Assembly: GCA_903941105.1 (NCBI GenBank)
Contig: CAJANL010000235.1
Coordinates: 1-64,000, forward strand
DNA: 64,000 bases
Direction: 5' to 3'
Source of the DNA: an uncultured Rhodospirillaceae bacterium
GTDB taxonomy: Bacteria; Pseudomonadota; Alphaproteobacteria; Rhodospirillales; Magnetospirillaceae
Shown here piece after piece: positions 36,285 to 44,799 of this stretch. The notes under the pieces are model-generated. The model saw only the letters and a list, made by a program, of their open reading frames with translations, was not told the origin of the DNA and ran no database searches. The translations under genes and the position numbers were made by a program. How positions within the stretch are numbered: position 1 is the first letter of the stretch; each line of letters opens with the position of its first letter.

Positions 36285-38543
36285 TCATGGACCGGGAAGA
36301 TGATAGACGATGAAAGTTTCATTTTCATAGAGAATTGGCAGCGGCAGCGCGTGGCCCCGCTCGGTGAGAAGCGTGGTGTAGCCGGGAAATTCCGTCCGGA
36401 GGAGTGCCAATTGCTCAACCGTCATCGACAGGAAGTGCTGGCGGCCCTCAGGCCCGACATCGCCGAAGCGGAACCCTGGCGCCGTCATGAGGGCATCCGC
36501 GCCGGCAACGAGATCGAGGCGGCGGTAGCCTTTTTTGTAATATGCTGGCCGGTGATACATCATATGGTTGTCGATCTTGCCGTCCCAGAACCCGGCCCGC
36601 TGGGACAGCGACGTGAAACCGGGGAGGTAGGGTGGGGCGATGACGCCGTCGCGCTCGGGGACGTTCCTCTTGATCCAGCGAGTGGCGTCCCGATAGGCCG
36701 CCATGGGGATTTCCAGGCTGCGCCATCGTACGGCCGGCACCGTCGGCGGGTCGCACCGAAGCACCATGTCGCCCATCCATTGCCCCGCCAATTCGGGGGC
36801 GCCCTTCCAGCCCGCGGCCAGCCGTCGTTGCGCGCCGAGCATTCGGCTGTAGGCGGTGCCGTAATGCCCCTCGGCCATGTCCACCAGGGCATGGGCATTG
36901 GCGGCATGGGGCAGGGGGTCGATGACGCCCGGGGCAAGGGCGCCGGCGGCGTGCTCGAGCTCGCTGGCCGCCGCCCGTGCCGCGACAAGATCAAGACGCC
37001 GGATGTTGTCGATCACCGCATTCCGAGCGGCCAGGAAGCGGTCCGCCTCTGGGGAACAGACCTCGGCGTAGGCGTAACTCTGCGCCGGCCCGATCGTTCC
37101 GTCGGGTGCAAAAAGCCGACCTTCGAGCAGGGCGCTCGCCGTGGGTGAGACCACCGCGGCGACAATCGCCACCGCCAGGATCCGCGGCCACCATCGCAGT
37201 GTCCGCAAGGCGCCGGTCGCCAGGATGATGCCGGGCAGGGATACCGCCGCCACCGGTATCCACTCGCCCCCCCACGGCCGGACCAGCAGCAGCAGGATCA
37301 CCAGGCGATGCGGCGGCAGGTCGATCAGCAGGTGCTCGAACAGGTGGCTCCACCCGAGCGCCACGACCGCCAGGCCGTTGGCCACGAAAAGAGCCCATCC
37401 CAGCAGCCGCAGCCGGGAATCGCTCCCTTTGATCGCGAGTAATCCCGAGGCCAGCGCCCCGGCGGCGGCCGTCGCGAGGAATTGTGGCACGAAGGCGGCG
37501 GGGTCGCGAAAGGAGACAAACCAATCGTCCGGTTCATTTTTGATCAGCCATCCCAGCATGTGGACCAGCGGCTCGGCCTCGGGGGCGCGCAGGGCGGCCA
37601 GGATCGGCTCGATGCTGCTGTTGAGAAGCAGCATGGGGAGACAGGCTATCGTCGCCCCCAGTATCAGCATGAGGACCATATGGCCGAACCGTCCCATCCG
37701 GGGCCGGGTCGCCGGGATGGCATGGAGGACTGCCGCCGTCATTCCCACATAGGCGATGGCGCGCAGTCCGAACTTGAGGTGAAGGAGGCCGAGTACCCCC
37801 AGGGCAAGCCCGGACCACAGCCATCGATTGGCGGTCAGGGCGATGGCCACCGCCGCAACCGCCCCGGCCAGGAATACGCGCGGGGCGAACACCAGATTCA
37901 GCACCCAGGGATTGGTGCCCTCCAGGGCGTAGGGAATGGCTTTCGGAACCAACAACAGCAGGGTGATGGCCGCAACGACAGCTTCGGCGGGGGCCAGGCC
38001 ACAGCGGGTGAAGAAGACGGTGCACAGCGTCATCGCCAGTAGGAAGCCGCCGGCAATATGGATCGCCATGACCTTTGTACTGAGATAATAATCGACCGGA
38101 AAAATATTGTAATACAGCATGAGGCTCTTCGATGATGCCTCGCTGAACAGCGGGTGGAGATGTCCGACATCGAACAGCCGGGGAAACAGGGCCATGCTGT
38201 AGCCCTGCGACAGGTGCAGCGGATAGGGATCGAGATCCATCCCGCTGCGAAACACCGTCGCCAGCGCGACGATGGCGGCGACCGCGACCGCCCCGGCCAG
38301 TGAGATACGGCCGAACGCCAGGCCAAGCCGCCACTCCGGCCGCGTCATCAGGATCGCCGCGAAAATCCCCACCAGCGAATTGACGAACGCCGCGAGAAGG
38401 TCGCCGCGTGACAATCCGAGGTGGACATAGGGGGGAAACGCCGCGCCAGCACCTCCCTGCACCAGATCGGCGACGGCGTAGGCCGCCAGACCGGCAAGGA
38501 GGGCCGAGGTGCAAATCGACGCCAAGATGAGGGGATTTCGCAT
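36285..38543 (-). CDS. large polytopic membrane protein of unknown function
   Basis: A 752-aa protein with about 12 predicted helices over residues 5-490 and a C-terminal soluble domain of about 250 residues. The soluble domain contains DATRWIKRNVPERDGVIAPP and LLTERGHALPLPILYENETF, a layout seen in GT-C-like or DUF6798-type membrane proteins. The first periplasmic loop has DPYPLHLSQGYSMALFP. I cannot assign a reaction. It lies between the dehydrogenase gene (44 bp upstream) and the radical SAM gene (30 bp downstream) in the same operon. ATG 38543 is used; GTG 38549 is in frame. Confidence 0.7.
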   Translation of the reverse strand: MRNPLILASICTSALLAGLAAYAVADLVQGGAGAAFPPYVHLGLSRGDLLAAFVNSLVGIFAAILMTRPEWRLGLAFGRISLAGAVAVAAIVALATVFRSGMDLDPYPLHLSQGYSMALFPRLFDVGHLHPLFSEASSKSLMLYYNIFPVDYYLSTKVMAIHIAGGFLLAMTLCTVFFTRCGLAPAEAVVAAITLLLLVPKAIPYALEGTNPWVLNLVFAPRVFLAGAVAAVAIALTANRWLWSGLALGVLGLLHLKFGLRAIAYVGMTAAVLHAIPATRPRMGRFGHMVLMLILGATIACLPMLLLNSSIEPILAALRAPEAEPLVHMLGWLIKNEPDDWFVSFRDPAAFVPQFLATAAAGALASGLLAIKGSDSRLRLLGWALFVANGLAVVALGWSHLFEHLLIDLPPHRLVILLLLVRPWGGEWIPVAAVSLPGIILATGALRTLRWWPRILAVAIVAAVVSPTASALLEGRLFAPDGTIGPAQSYAYAEVCSPEADRFLAARNAVIDNIRRLDLVAARAAASELEHAAGALAPGVIDPLPHAANAHALVDMAEGHYGTAYSRMLGAQRRLAAGWKGAPELAGQWMGDMVLRCDPPTVPAVRWRSLEIPMAAYRDATRWIKRNVPERDGVIAPPYLPGFTSLSQRAGFWDGKIDNHMMYHRPAYYKKGYRRLDLVAGADALMTAPGFRFGDVGPEGRQHFLSMTVEQLALLRTEFPGYTTLLTERGHALPLPILYENETFIVYHLPGP

Positions 38544-38587
38544 TCTCACCAGGGGTATGGGTTGAGTCTCCGCGCCGGCGTCAGCCC

Positions 38588-39610
38588 TTACTGCAACGAG
38601 ATCTCGGCTCCCCCGCGGCGCATGGACTTCGACATTTCCTCAAGCACCCGCGTCACCTCAAGGCCATGTCGCCCATCGGTGCGAGGTGTCCTGCCGGTCT
38701 TGATGCAGTCGACGAAGTGCTGCATTTCGACGCCCAGGGGCTCTTTGAGTGCGATGTGGGGCATGACGATGTCCCCGCTTCGGATCCGCAACGAGAAATC
38801 GAAGGCGTCGACCGTGGGGCGCGTGTAGTCGAGCTCGGCGCCCTTGTCGTAGATCTGGATGTAGTGGCCGGGCGCGGTGTCGTCATAGAGCAACATTTTC
38901 CGGCTGCCGACCACCACCATCTGGCGGATTTTCTGCGGCGCCAGCCACGACATGTGGATATTGGCGGCCCTGCCGCCGGAATACGACGCATTTGCGAAGC
39001 AGACTTCGGCATGGTCTGGATCGCGGCCGGCGAAGGTCAGGCCGCGCGCACTGACCGAGACCGGGGTGCTTCCCATCCAGTAGTTCAGGATGGAGACGTC
39101 GTGCGGCGCCAGGGTCCACAGGACATCGCTGTCGCTTCTGAACTGCCCGAGGTTCAGTCGCTGGCTATACACATAATAAATGTCGCCAAGATCGCCGGAA
39201 TCGATGATGTCCTTAATCCGGGAAACGACGTTGTTATACAAAAACGTGTGGCCGATCATCAGTGTCAGGCACTTTTCCTCGGCGAGAGAGACCATTTGAA
39301 GGGCATCCGCCGCCGAATCGGCCATCGGCTTCTCGACAAAGACATGCTTGCCGGCGCGCAACGCAGCCATGACGTGGGCGAAGTGCTGCCCGGATGGAGT
39401 GGCAATGACCACGGCATCCACTTCGGAGTCGCCGAGCAATGCATCAAGATCAGAGTAGGGCCTGGCATTGAACTCGTCGCCGAGCGTCTTCACTTTGGCG
39501 ACATCCGCGTCGCAAACGGCAAACAGTTCCGCACCGGATGTCTTCCGGATGTTTCGGAGAAGATTCATGCCCCAACGGCCGACACCTATCTGAGCAATTC
39601 TCACCGTCAT
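38588..39610 (-). CDS. Gfo/Idh/MocA-family sugar dehydrogenase (WbpB-like)
   Basis: A 340-aa NAD-dependent oxidoreductase. The N-terminal Rossmann motif is IAQIGVGRWGMNLLRNI, and the family's EKP motif is at residues 93-95 (KHVFVEKPMADSA). A catalytic region with LAPHDVSILNYWMG follows. In WbpB/WlbA relatives this enzyme oxidises C3 of a UDP-N-acetylglucosaminuronate before transamination. The neighbouring DegT aminotransferase and acyltransferase on the opposite strand support that role. It heads the leftward operon. ATG 39610 is preferred to GTG 39619. Confidence 0.87.
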   Translation of the reverse strand: MTVRIAQIGVGRWGMNLLRNIRKTSGAELFAVCDADVAKVKTLGDEFNARPYSDLDALLGDSEVDAVVIATPSGQHFAHVMAALRAGKHVFVEKPMADSAADALQMVSLAEEKCLTLMIGHTFLYNNVVSRIKDIIDSGDLGDIYYVYSQRLNLGQFRSDSDVLWTLAPHDVSILNYWMGSTPVSVSARGLTFAGRDPDHAEVCFANASYSGGRAANIHMSWLAPQKIRQMVVVGSRKMLLYDDTAPGHYIQIYDKGAELDYTRPTVDAFDFSLRIRSGDIVMPHIALKEPLGVEMQHFVDCIKTGRTPRTDGRHGLEVTRVLEEMSKSMRRGGAEISLQ

Positions 39611-39799
39611 TTTTTCCACTCGACGTGTCTGTTGCCGGGCAATATCCCGAGGCGACGCGCCAAAATCTAGCCAAATTGGGCGTCATGTCCAGATTTATCT
39701 CCGCGCGCGCGATAGCCATGTCCGGCCGCCCCGCCCTTGGCTGCCGCCTTTTGCCGGCGAACCTGACAACAGCGGAAGTATTAAGGTATTCTTTAGGCA

Positions 39800-39828
39800 T
39801 TGACTTGCGAAAGGCGGTTGCCTATTCA
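39800..39828 (+). promoter_or_regulatory. candidate sigma-70 promoter for the rightward glycan operon
   Basis: TTGACT (39800-39805) and TATTCA (39823-39828) are separated by exactly 17 bp. They lie about 110 bp upstream of the first DegT gene in the 326-bp divergent space between the two glycan operons. The local sequence is AT-richer than its surroundings. Nothing else recognisable was found in this space. Confidence 0.45.
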
Positions 39829-39936
39829 TGCGCGTCAACCGCAATCTCGGCTTGATGCTTCAAGAAGAGCTCGCTCCAGAGGCGGCAATGGCTGCGGCCA
39901 TCTCCGCAACCGAAATCGTAACGCGAGGGCCGGAGC

Positions 39937-41046
39937 GTGATTCCTCTTGTCGATCTGAAGGCTCAATATCAAGCGCACAAGGATGAATTCGACCGGGCAC
40001 TGTTCGATTGCATCGGGAATACCCGCTTCATCGGCGGGGCCGATCATGCCGGGTTCGAAACCGAGTTGGCCGAATTCCTCGGTGGCGGCCATGTGGCGCT
40101 GACCAGTTGCGGCACCCACGCGTTGGCCTTGACCTTGAGCGAGCTGCTCGGCCCGGGCAACGGCACCGAGGAGGTCATCACCGTCTCGCATACCTTCATC
40201 GCGACAGTCGAGGCTATTGTCCTGGCCGGCTACAAGCCGGTCTTCGTCGACATCGATCCGGTGACCTATTGCATGGACGTGGGTGCCCTGGCCGCCGCGG
40301 TGACCGCGCGCACGCGGGCGATCATGCCGGTCCACCTTTACGGCCAGATGGCCGACATGGACGGCATCATGGCCGTCGCACAACGCCATGGACTGGTGGT
40401 GGTGGAAGACGCGGCGCAGGCCCATGGTGCCGCGTGGAACGGTAAACAGGCCGGTCTCACCAGCCACGCAGCCTGCGTCAGCTTTTCCCCGGCGAAGAAC
40501 CTGGGCGCCTGGGGTGATGGCGGTGCCGTCTTTACCCGCGACGGCGACCTTGCCGCCAAGCTGCGGAAGACCGTCGATCACGCCCGCCTGTCCAAGTACG
40601 AACACGGCTATCTCGCCACCAATTCCCGCCTCGACGGCCTCCAGGCCGCCATTTTGCGCGTCAAGCTCCGGCACCTTCCGGTGTGGACCAGGGCGCGCCA
40701 GGAGAGGGCAGACTGGTATCGCGACCTGCTGGCCGATTGTGACGGCGTACAGTTGCCGGTTTGCGCCGAAGCCGCCGTCCACGTCTATCATCTGTTCGTC
40801 ATCCAGGTGGACCGGCGGGATGAGGTGCTGAAGACGCTCAACCATAACGGTGTCGGGGCAGGCATCCATTACCCCATCCCGGCGCATGAGCAACCGGCCT
40901 GCCGCCATCTCGGCTACGCAGCGGGGGACTTGCCGGTAACGCATGAGGTGTCCCAGAGAATCATCTCCCTGCCGTTGTTCCCCGAACTCAGCCGCGATCA
41001 GGCGGAGACGGTGGCGCGCGCCGTTCGCAGCGCGGTGACGGCGTGA
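39937..41046 (+). CDS. DegT/DnrJ/EryC1/StrS sugar aminotransferase (WbpE-like)
   Basis: A 369-aa PLP enzyme that adds an amino group from glutamate to a 3-keto or 4-keto nucleotide sugar. The PLP lysine is Lys187 in FSPAKNLGAWGDGGAV, the pyridine-N-binding Asp is Asp158 in VVVEDAAQAHGA, and the N-terminus MIPLVDLKAQY is typical. The start is GTG 39937 with GAGGGCC upstream. It begins the rightward operon, divergent from the WbpB-like dehydrogenase whose product it would use, and is followed after 9 bp by the acyltransferase. Confidence 0.92.
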   Translation: MIPLVDLKAQYQAHKDEFDRALFDCIGNTRFIGGADHAGFETELAEFLGGGHVALTSCGTHALALTLSELLGPGNGTEEVITVSHTFIATVEAIVLAGYKPVFVDIDPVTYCMDVGALAAAVTARTRAIMPVHLYGQMADMDGIMAVAQRHGLVVVEDAAQAHGAAWNGKQAGLTSHAACVSFSPAKNLGAWGDGGAVFTRDGDLAAKLRKTVDHARLSKYEHGYLATNSRLDGLQAAILRVKLRHLPVWTRARQERADWYRDLLADCDGVQLPVCAEAAVHVYHLFVIQVDRRDEVLKTLNHNGVGAGIHYPIPAHEQPACRHLGYAAGDLPVTHEVSQRIISLPLFPELSRDQAETVARAVRSAVTA

Positions 41047-41055
41047 GTAACCGCC

Positions 41056-41670
41056 ATGAGTGAATGGGTCCGGGTCTATCCCAATGTAGAGATGGCCGGC
41101 GATGCCCGCCTCGGCGACTTCGTCGTCATCGGGTTGCCCCGGGACGACGCCGATCCGCCTTCCCTCCGCACGGTGATCGGTGCCGGGGCGGTGATTCGCT
41201 CGCACGCGGTGATCTATGCCGGAAGTTCCATCGGCGCCCGCTTCCACGCCGGCCACGGCACGCTGGTGCGGCACGACTGCACCATCGGCGACAATGTCAG
41301 CCTCGGCAGTCACACCGAGATCGCCTTCCGAGTGTCGTTGGGCGACGGGGTGCGAATTCATTCCGGCGTCTTCGTGCCTGAATTCTGCATCATCGAGACG
41401 GGCGCCTGGGTCGGCCCCCGGGTCGTGCTCACCAACGCGAAATATCCCGCCAGCCCCGCCGCGAAGGACAATCTCACTGGCGTGGTGATCCGGGAAGGCG
41501 CAAGAATTGGCGCCAACGCCACTTTGCTGCCGGGGGTCGTCATCGGACGGAATGCGCTGGTCGGAGCCGGGGCCGTCGTCACCAGGGACGTCCCGGAAGG
41601 AGCCGTCGTTCATGGCAATCCCGCCCGCGTCGCCGGGCAGGTCAGCGACTTTGGCGCCTATGCGGACTGA
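41056..41670 (+). CDS. left-handed beta-helix (hexapeptide) N-acyltransferase (WbpD-like)
   Basis: A 204-aa protein made almost entirely of hexapeptide turns, for example VIGAGAVIRSHAVIYAGSSIG, with a catalytic-type histidine in GHGTLVRHDCTIGD. A short loop (TNAKYPASPAAKDN) interrupts the helix, as in WbpD-type enzymes that N-acetylate a UDP-2-acetamido-3-amino sugar. It ends VHGNPARVAGQ. Its 3' end overlaps the next gene by 11 bp. Acetyl-CoA is the usual donor; other acyl groups are possible. Confidence 0.88.
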   Translation: MSEWVRVYPNVEMAGDARLGDFVVIGLPRDDADPPSLRTVIGAGAVIRSHAVIYAGSSIGARFHAGHGTLVRHDCTIGDNVSLGSHTEIAFRVSLGDGVRIHSGVFVPEFCIIETGAWVGPRVVLTNAKYPASPAAKDNLTGVVIREGARIGANATLLPGVVIGRNALVGAGAVVTRDVPEGAVVHGNPARVAGQVSDFGAYAD

Positions 41671-43597
41671 TACGCTGAAGATCGTCGTCGTCGTCGGGAC
41701 GCGGCCCAATTTCACCAAGCACTTCGCTCTGGAACACGCGTGCCGGAAGTTCGGGGTCGAGTGCGTCGTCGCCCACACCGGGCAGCACTACGACGACAAC
41801 ATGTCGGACGTGTTCTTCGACGAACTCGGTCTGACCCGGCCGGCCCATTCGAACCGCATCGAAAAGGGGACGCCGGCGCAGGTCCTGGGTCAGATCATGA
41901 CCTTTCTGGAAAATGTCCTCTACACCGAGCGGCCTGACGTCACCGTCGTCTACGGCGATGTCACCTCGACCATGGCGGGGGCGCTCGCCTCGGCACGGCT
42001 GGGCATTCCGGTCGCTCACATCGAGGCCGGCGTCCGGGCGGGCAACATCTACAATCCCGAGGAGCTGAACCGGCGCGTCACCGAGGTGAGTTCGTGCCTG
42101 CTGTTCGCCCATATCGAGGACGCCTACCAGAACCTGCTCCAGGCGGGTTTTCCGCGCAACCAGATCGTCCTGGCCGGGGACATCGTCCATGACTCGCTAC
42201 TGCTGGCCATGGAGCGGTTCAACATCGCGGTGACCGACGAAGGCTATGCCGTCGTCACCTTCCACCGGGCGGAGAACACCGACGATCCGGTCCGGCTGGC
42301 CCAGATTTGCCGGGCGTTGGTCAATTCGCGGCGGGAGATCCGGTTCCCGGTGCACCCCCGCACCCGCGACGCCCTTCGCCGGGAAGGGTTGTGGGATGGC
42401 CTCGCGGCCTGCGGCCACATCCGGCTGATGGAGCCTCTGGGGTTCATCGACAACGTCCGGCTTCTAGCCGGGGCCAACCGGGTCGTTTCGGATTCCGGCG
42501 GGCTTCGGCGCGAGGGCTATATCCTCGGCAAGCCGGTGGTTTCGCTGACCAGCATGGTCTGGGTGCCGGCCATGGTGGCGGCGGGCTGGGAACTGGTGGC
42601 CGATGTGGATGGCGACAAGATCCTGTTCGGCCTGCATGACTTCACCCCGCCGGCCAGCCGGCCCGCCATCTTCGGTGACGGAACGGCGGCAGAACGGGTG
42701 GTGCGTGTGCTGACCGGCCGTTTCGGCCGGGCCGGCCAGACCGCGCCGGTGATGACCGGCCTCGCCAACCAGAACAGCTTGGTATCGCGCGCCTTCCTGC
42801 CTCCGGCCGCGGATATGGCGGCGGCATCGGACGGGCGCGAAAGCGTGAGCGTCGTCATCCCCTGCTACAACGAGGAAGAGAGCCTTCCGACGTTGTTCGA
42901 GCGGCTTGATGCGCTGCGACACATTCTCGACAACAATACCCACCGGTTGGAATACATCCTGGTCGACGACGGCTCCACCGATGCGACGTGGCAGAAGCTG
43001 CAGGCCACGTATGGCGGATCGTCGCTGGTCAAGCTGATCAGGACCCCCCGCAACATGGGCTATGGTGGCGCGTTGAAGGTGGGGATGGTGGCGGCCGAGA
43101 CCGACATCGTCGTCACCGCCGACGCCGACACCAACTACGACGTCCGTGAAATTCCCAAGCTGCTGGCGGCGCTGACGCCCGGTGTGGACATCACCACTGC
43201 GTCGCCCTTCCTGCACGAGGGCGACTGGCATTATCCGGCGCATCGCTTCATCCTCAGCCGCGGCGTGGTGGTGCTCTACCGGCTCGCCCTAGGTCGCGCC
43301 GCGGGCGATCTGGTGACATTCACCGCCGGCTTCCGGGCCTACCGTCGGAATGTCGTCGCCGCCGTCCTCCCCGATGCCGACGACTTTCTGGCCAATGCTG
43401 AGATCATCTCGCGCGCTCTGCTGGCGGGGATGACCGTCGCCCAGATTCCGGCGACCATCTACGACCGCAAGTTCGGCCAGTCGAAGATGAAGACCTTCCG
43501 CATGATCTTCAGGCACCTGGACTTCATCGCCAGGCTGGCCTTGGGCCGCGTCAAGCCGCGCCCGGGTGGTTCGGTCCCGGGTGGCTCGGCCACGTGA
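41660..43597 (+). CDS. UDP-GlcNAc 2-epimerase (WecB/WbpI-type) fused to a GT2 glycosyltransferase
   Basis: A 645-aa bifunctional protein. Residues of about 5-370 are a non-hydrolysing UDP-GlcNAc 2-epimerase: VVVVGTRPNFTKH, HTGQHYDDNMSDVFF, VYGDVTSTMAGALAS, AHIEAGVRAG, EELNRRVTE and VVSDSGGLRREGYILGKPVV. The usual C-terminal TTERPE-like motif is changed to SMVWVPAMVA. A linker of about 30 residues leads to a GT2 domain (about 395-645): VSVVIPCYNEEESLP, ILVDDGSTDATW and the DxD site TADADTNYD, most like dolichol-phosphate-mannose synthases. ATG 41660 gives the natural epimerase N-terminus. Its TGA overlaps the next start by GTGA. Confidence 0.88.
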   Translation: MRTDTLKIVVVVGTRPNFTKHFALEHACRKFGVECVVAHTGQHYDDNMSDVFFDELGLTRPAHSNRIEKGTPAQVLGQIMTFLENVLYTERPDVTVVYGDVTSTMAGALASARLGIPVAHIEAGVRAGNIYNPEELNRRVTEVSSCLLFAHIEDAYQNLLQAGFPRNQIVLAGDIVHDSLLLAMERFNIAVTDEGYAVVTFHRAENTDDPVRLAQICRALVNSRREIRFPVHPRTRDALRREGLWDGLAACGHIRLMEPLGFIDNVRLLAGANRVVSDSGGLRREGYILGKPVVSLTSMVWVPAMVAAGWELVADVDGDKILFGLHDFTPPASRPAIFGDGTAAERVVRVLTGRFGRAGQTAPVMTGLANQNSLVSRAFLPPAADMAAASDGRESVSVVIPCYNEEESLPTLFERLDALRHILDNNTHRLEYILVDDGSTDATWQKLQATYGGSSLVKLIRTPRNMGYGGALKVGMVAAETDIVVTADADTNYDVREIPKLLAALTPGVDITTASPFLHEGDWHYPAHRFILSRGVVVLYRLALGRAAGDLVTFTAGFRAYRRNVVAAVLPDADDFLANAEIISRALLAGMTVAQIPATIYDRKFGQSKMKTFRMIFRHLDFIARLALGRVKPRPGGSVPGGSAT

Positions 43598-44799
43598 TCC
43601 CCCGGATCTCCCCGCCTTTCGAACTGGACGACGTCCTGGCCCTGGCGGGGGGCGCCCTCGGGCGGGGCGGCGGCGTGGCCGCGTTCGAAGCCGCGCTGGC
43701 CGCCCATGGCGGAACCGGCCATGCCGTCGTCTTTCCCTATGGGCGAAGTGGGCTGTTCGCCCTGGCCAAGGTCCTGGGCTGGGAGGGACGGGAGATCATT
43801 CTGCCGGCCTATTCCTGCGCCGTGGTGCCTAATGCGCTGGTGACCGCCGGGGTCTGCCTGCGGTTCGTCGACGTGACCGCCGATGACTTCGCCATGGACC
43901 CGTTGTCGGTTCAAGCCGCTCTTGGGCCGGCCACCGCCGCCGTGCTCGCCACCCACATGCACGGCCTGCCGATGGATGTGGCGGGCCTGGAACGGGCGCT
44001 GGTGGGGCGGCCAGATGTCACGGTCGTCCATGATTGCGCCCTGGCCTTCGCGGCCGAGTTCGACGGCCGGCCGTTGGCGGCCATGGGCGCGGCCGGCCTG
44101 TTGTCGTTCAGCTTCGGCAAGCACCTGTCCACCGTCGAGGGCGGCGCCGTGGTAACGGGGGACGCGGGTCTCGCCCGCGACCTGCGCGACTACCGGGACC
44201 GCATGTTCCGAGCGCCGGGAGCCGCCAAGGCGTGGCGGCAATCGATCATGTTCCTTGCTGGCTGGATCGGGTTGACGCCCTGGCTCTATGGCATGGTCCA
44301 CCGCCTTGCCACGCAGACGCGCCTGCTCTCGTTTCTGACCGAATACTACGATCGCGGTGTCATCGTCGTTCCCGACGACCTGACCGGGCGACTGCCCGAG
44401 TGCCTGGGGTCGCTGGGGGTGTCCCAGGTCGTCAAGGCGGCGCGGCTGGTCGGGCGCCGGGTGGGCTACGCCCGCTACTATCGTCGAGAATTGGGGGATT
44501 GCCCCCAACTGCGCTGGCCATCGGCACGTCCCGGCGCCACCTTTTCCCACTGCGCCTGCCTGGTCGAAGACCGCGACTCCCTGCTGCACCATTTGCTGCG
44601 GCGCGGTATCCACGCCGGCAAGGAAGTGTTCGACTACGCCCTGACCGACTTCCCCGCCTATGGCGTCGAAAGCCCCGAGGCGTTCCCCGTCGCCCGCGCC
44701 ATCGCCCGCGAGGTGGTGCTGCTGCCCAACCATTCCCGGCTGGAGCACCGCGACGCGCACCGGGTCGTCCAGGCGGTCAGGGAATGGTGCGGACGATGA
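43594..44799 (+). CDS. DegT-family aminotransferase-like protein (second copy)
   Basis: A 401-aa PLP-fold protein. The lysine is Lys176 (SFSFGKHLSTVEGGAV) and the cofactor Asp is Asp147 (TVVHDCALAF), but the usual EDAAQ context is altered. A central insertion of about 70 residues is hydrophobic (IMFLAGWIGLTPWLYGMV). That insertion and the divergence from the first DegT protein suggest a different substrate, perhaps a membrane-bound or lipid-linked sugar. GTG 43594 overlaps the fusion gene's stop by GTGA; its own stop overlaps the next start by ATGA. Confidence 0.83.
   Translation: MIPRISPPFELDDVLALAGGALGRGGGVAAFEAALAAHGGTGHAVVFPYGRSGLFALAKVLGWEGREIILPAYSCAVVPNALVTAGVCLRFVDVTADDFAMDPLSVQAALGPATAAVLATHMHGLPMDVAGLERALVGRPDVTVVHDCALAFAAEFDGRPLAAMGAAGLLSFSFGKHLSTVEGGAVVTGDAGLARDLRDYRDRMFRAPGAAKAWRQSIMFLAGWIGLTPWLYGMVHRLATQTRLLSFLTEYYDRGVIVVPDDLTGRLPECLGSLGVSQVVKAARLVGRRVGYARYYRRELGDCPQLRWPSARPGATFSHCACLVEDRDSLLHHLLRRGIHAGKEVFDYALTDFPAYGVESPEAFPVARAIAREVVLLPNHSRLEHRDAHRVVQAVREWCGR

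Noticed and set aside
39828-39986. A 52-aa frame just downstream of the candidate promoter, running into the first DegT gene
   Set aside because: It overlaps the DegT start in another frame, has no Shine-Dalgarno sequence and no recognisable content; a leader peptide cannot be excluded but is not supported.
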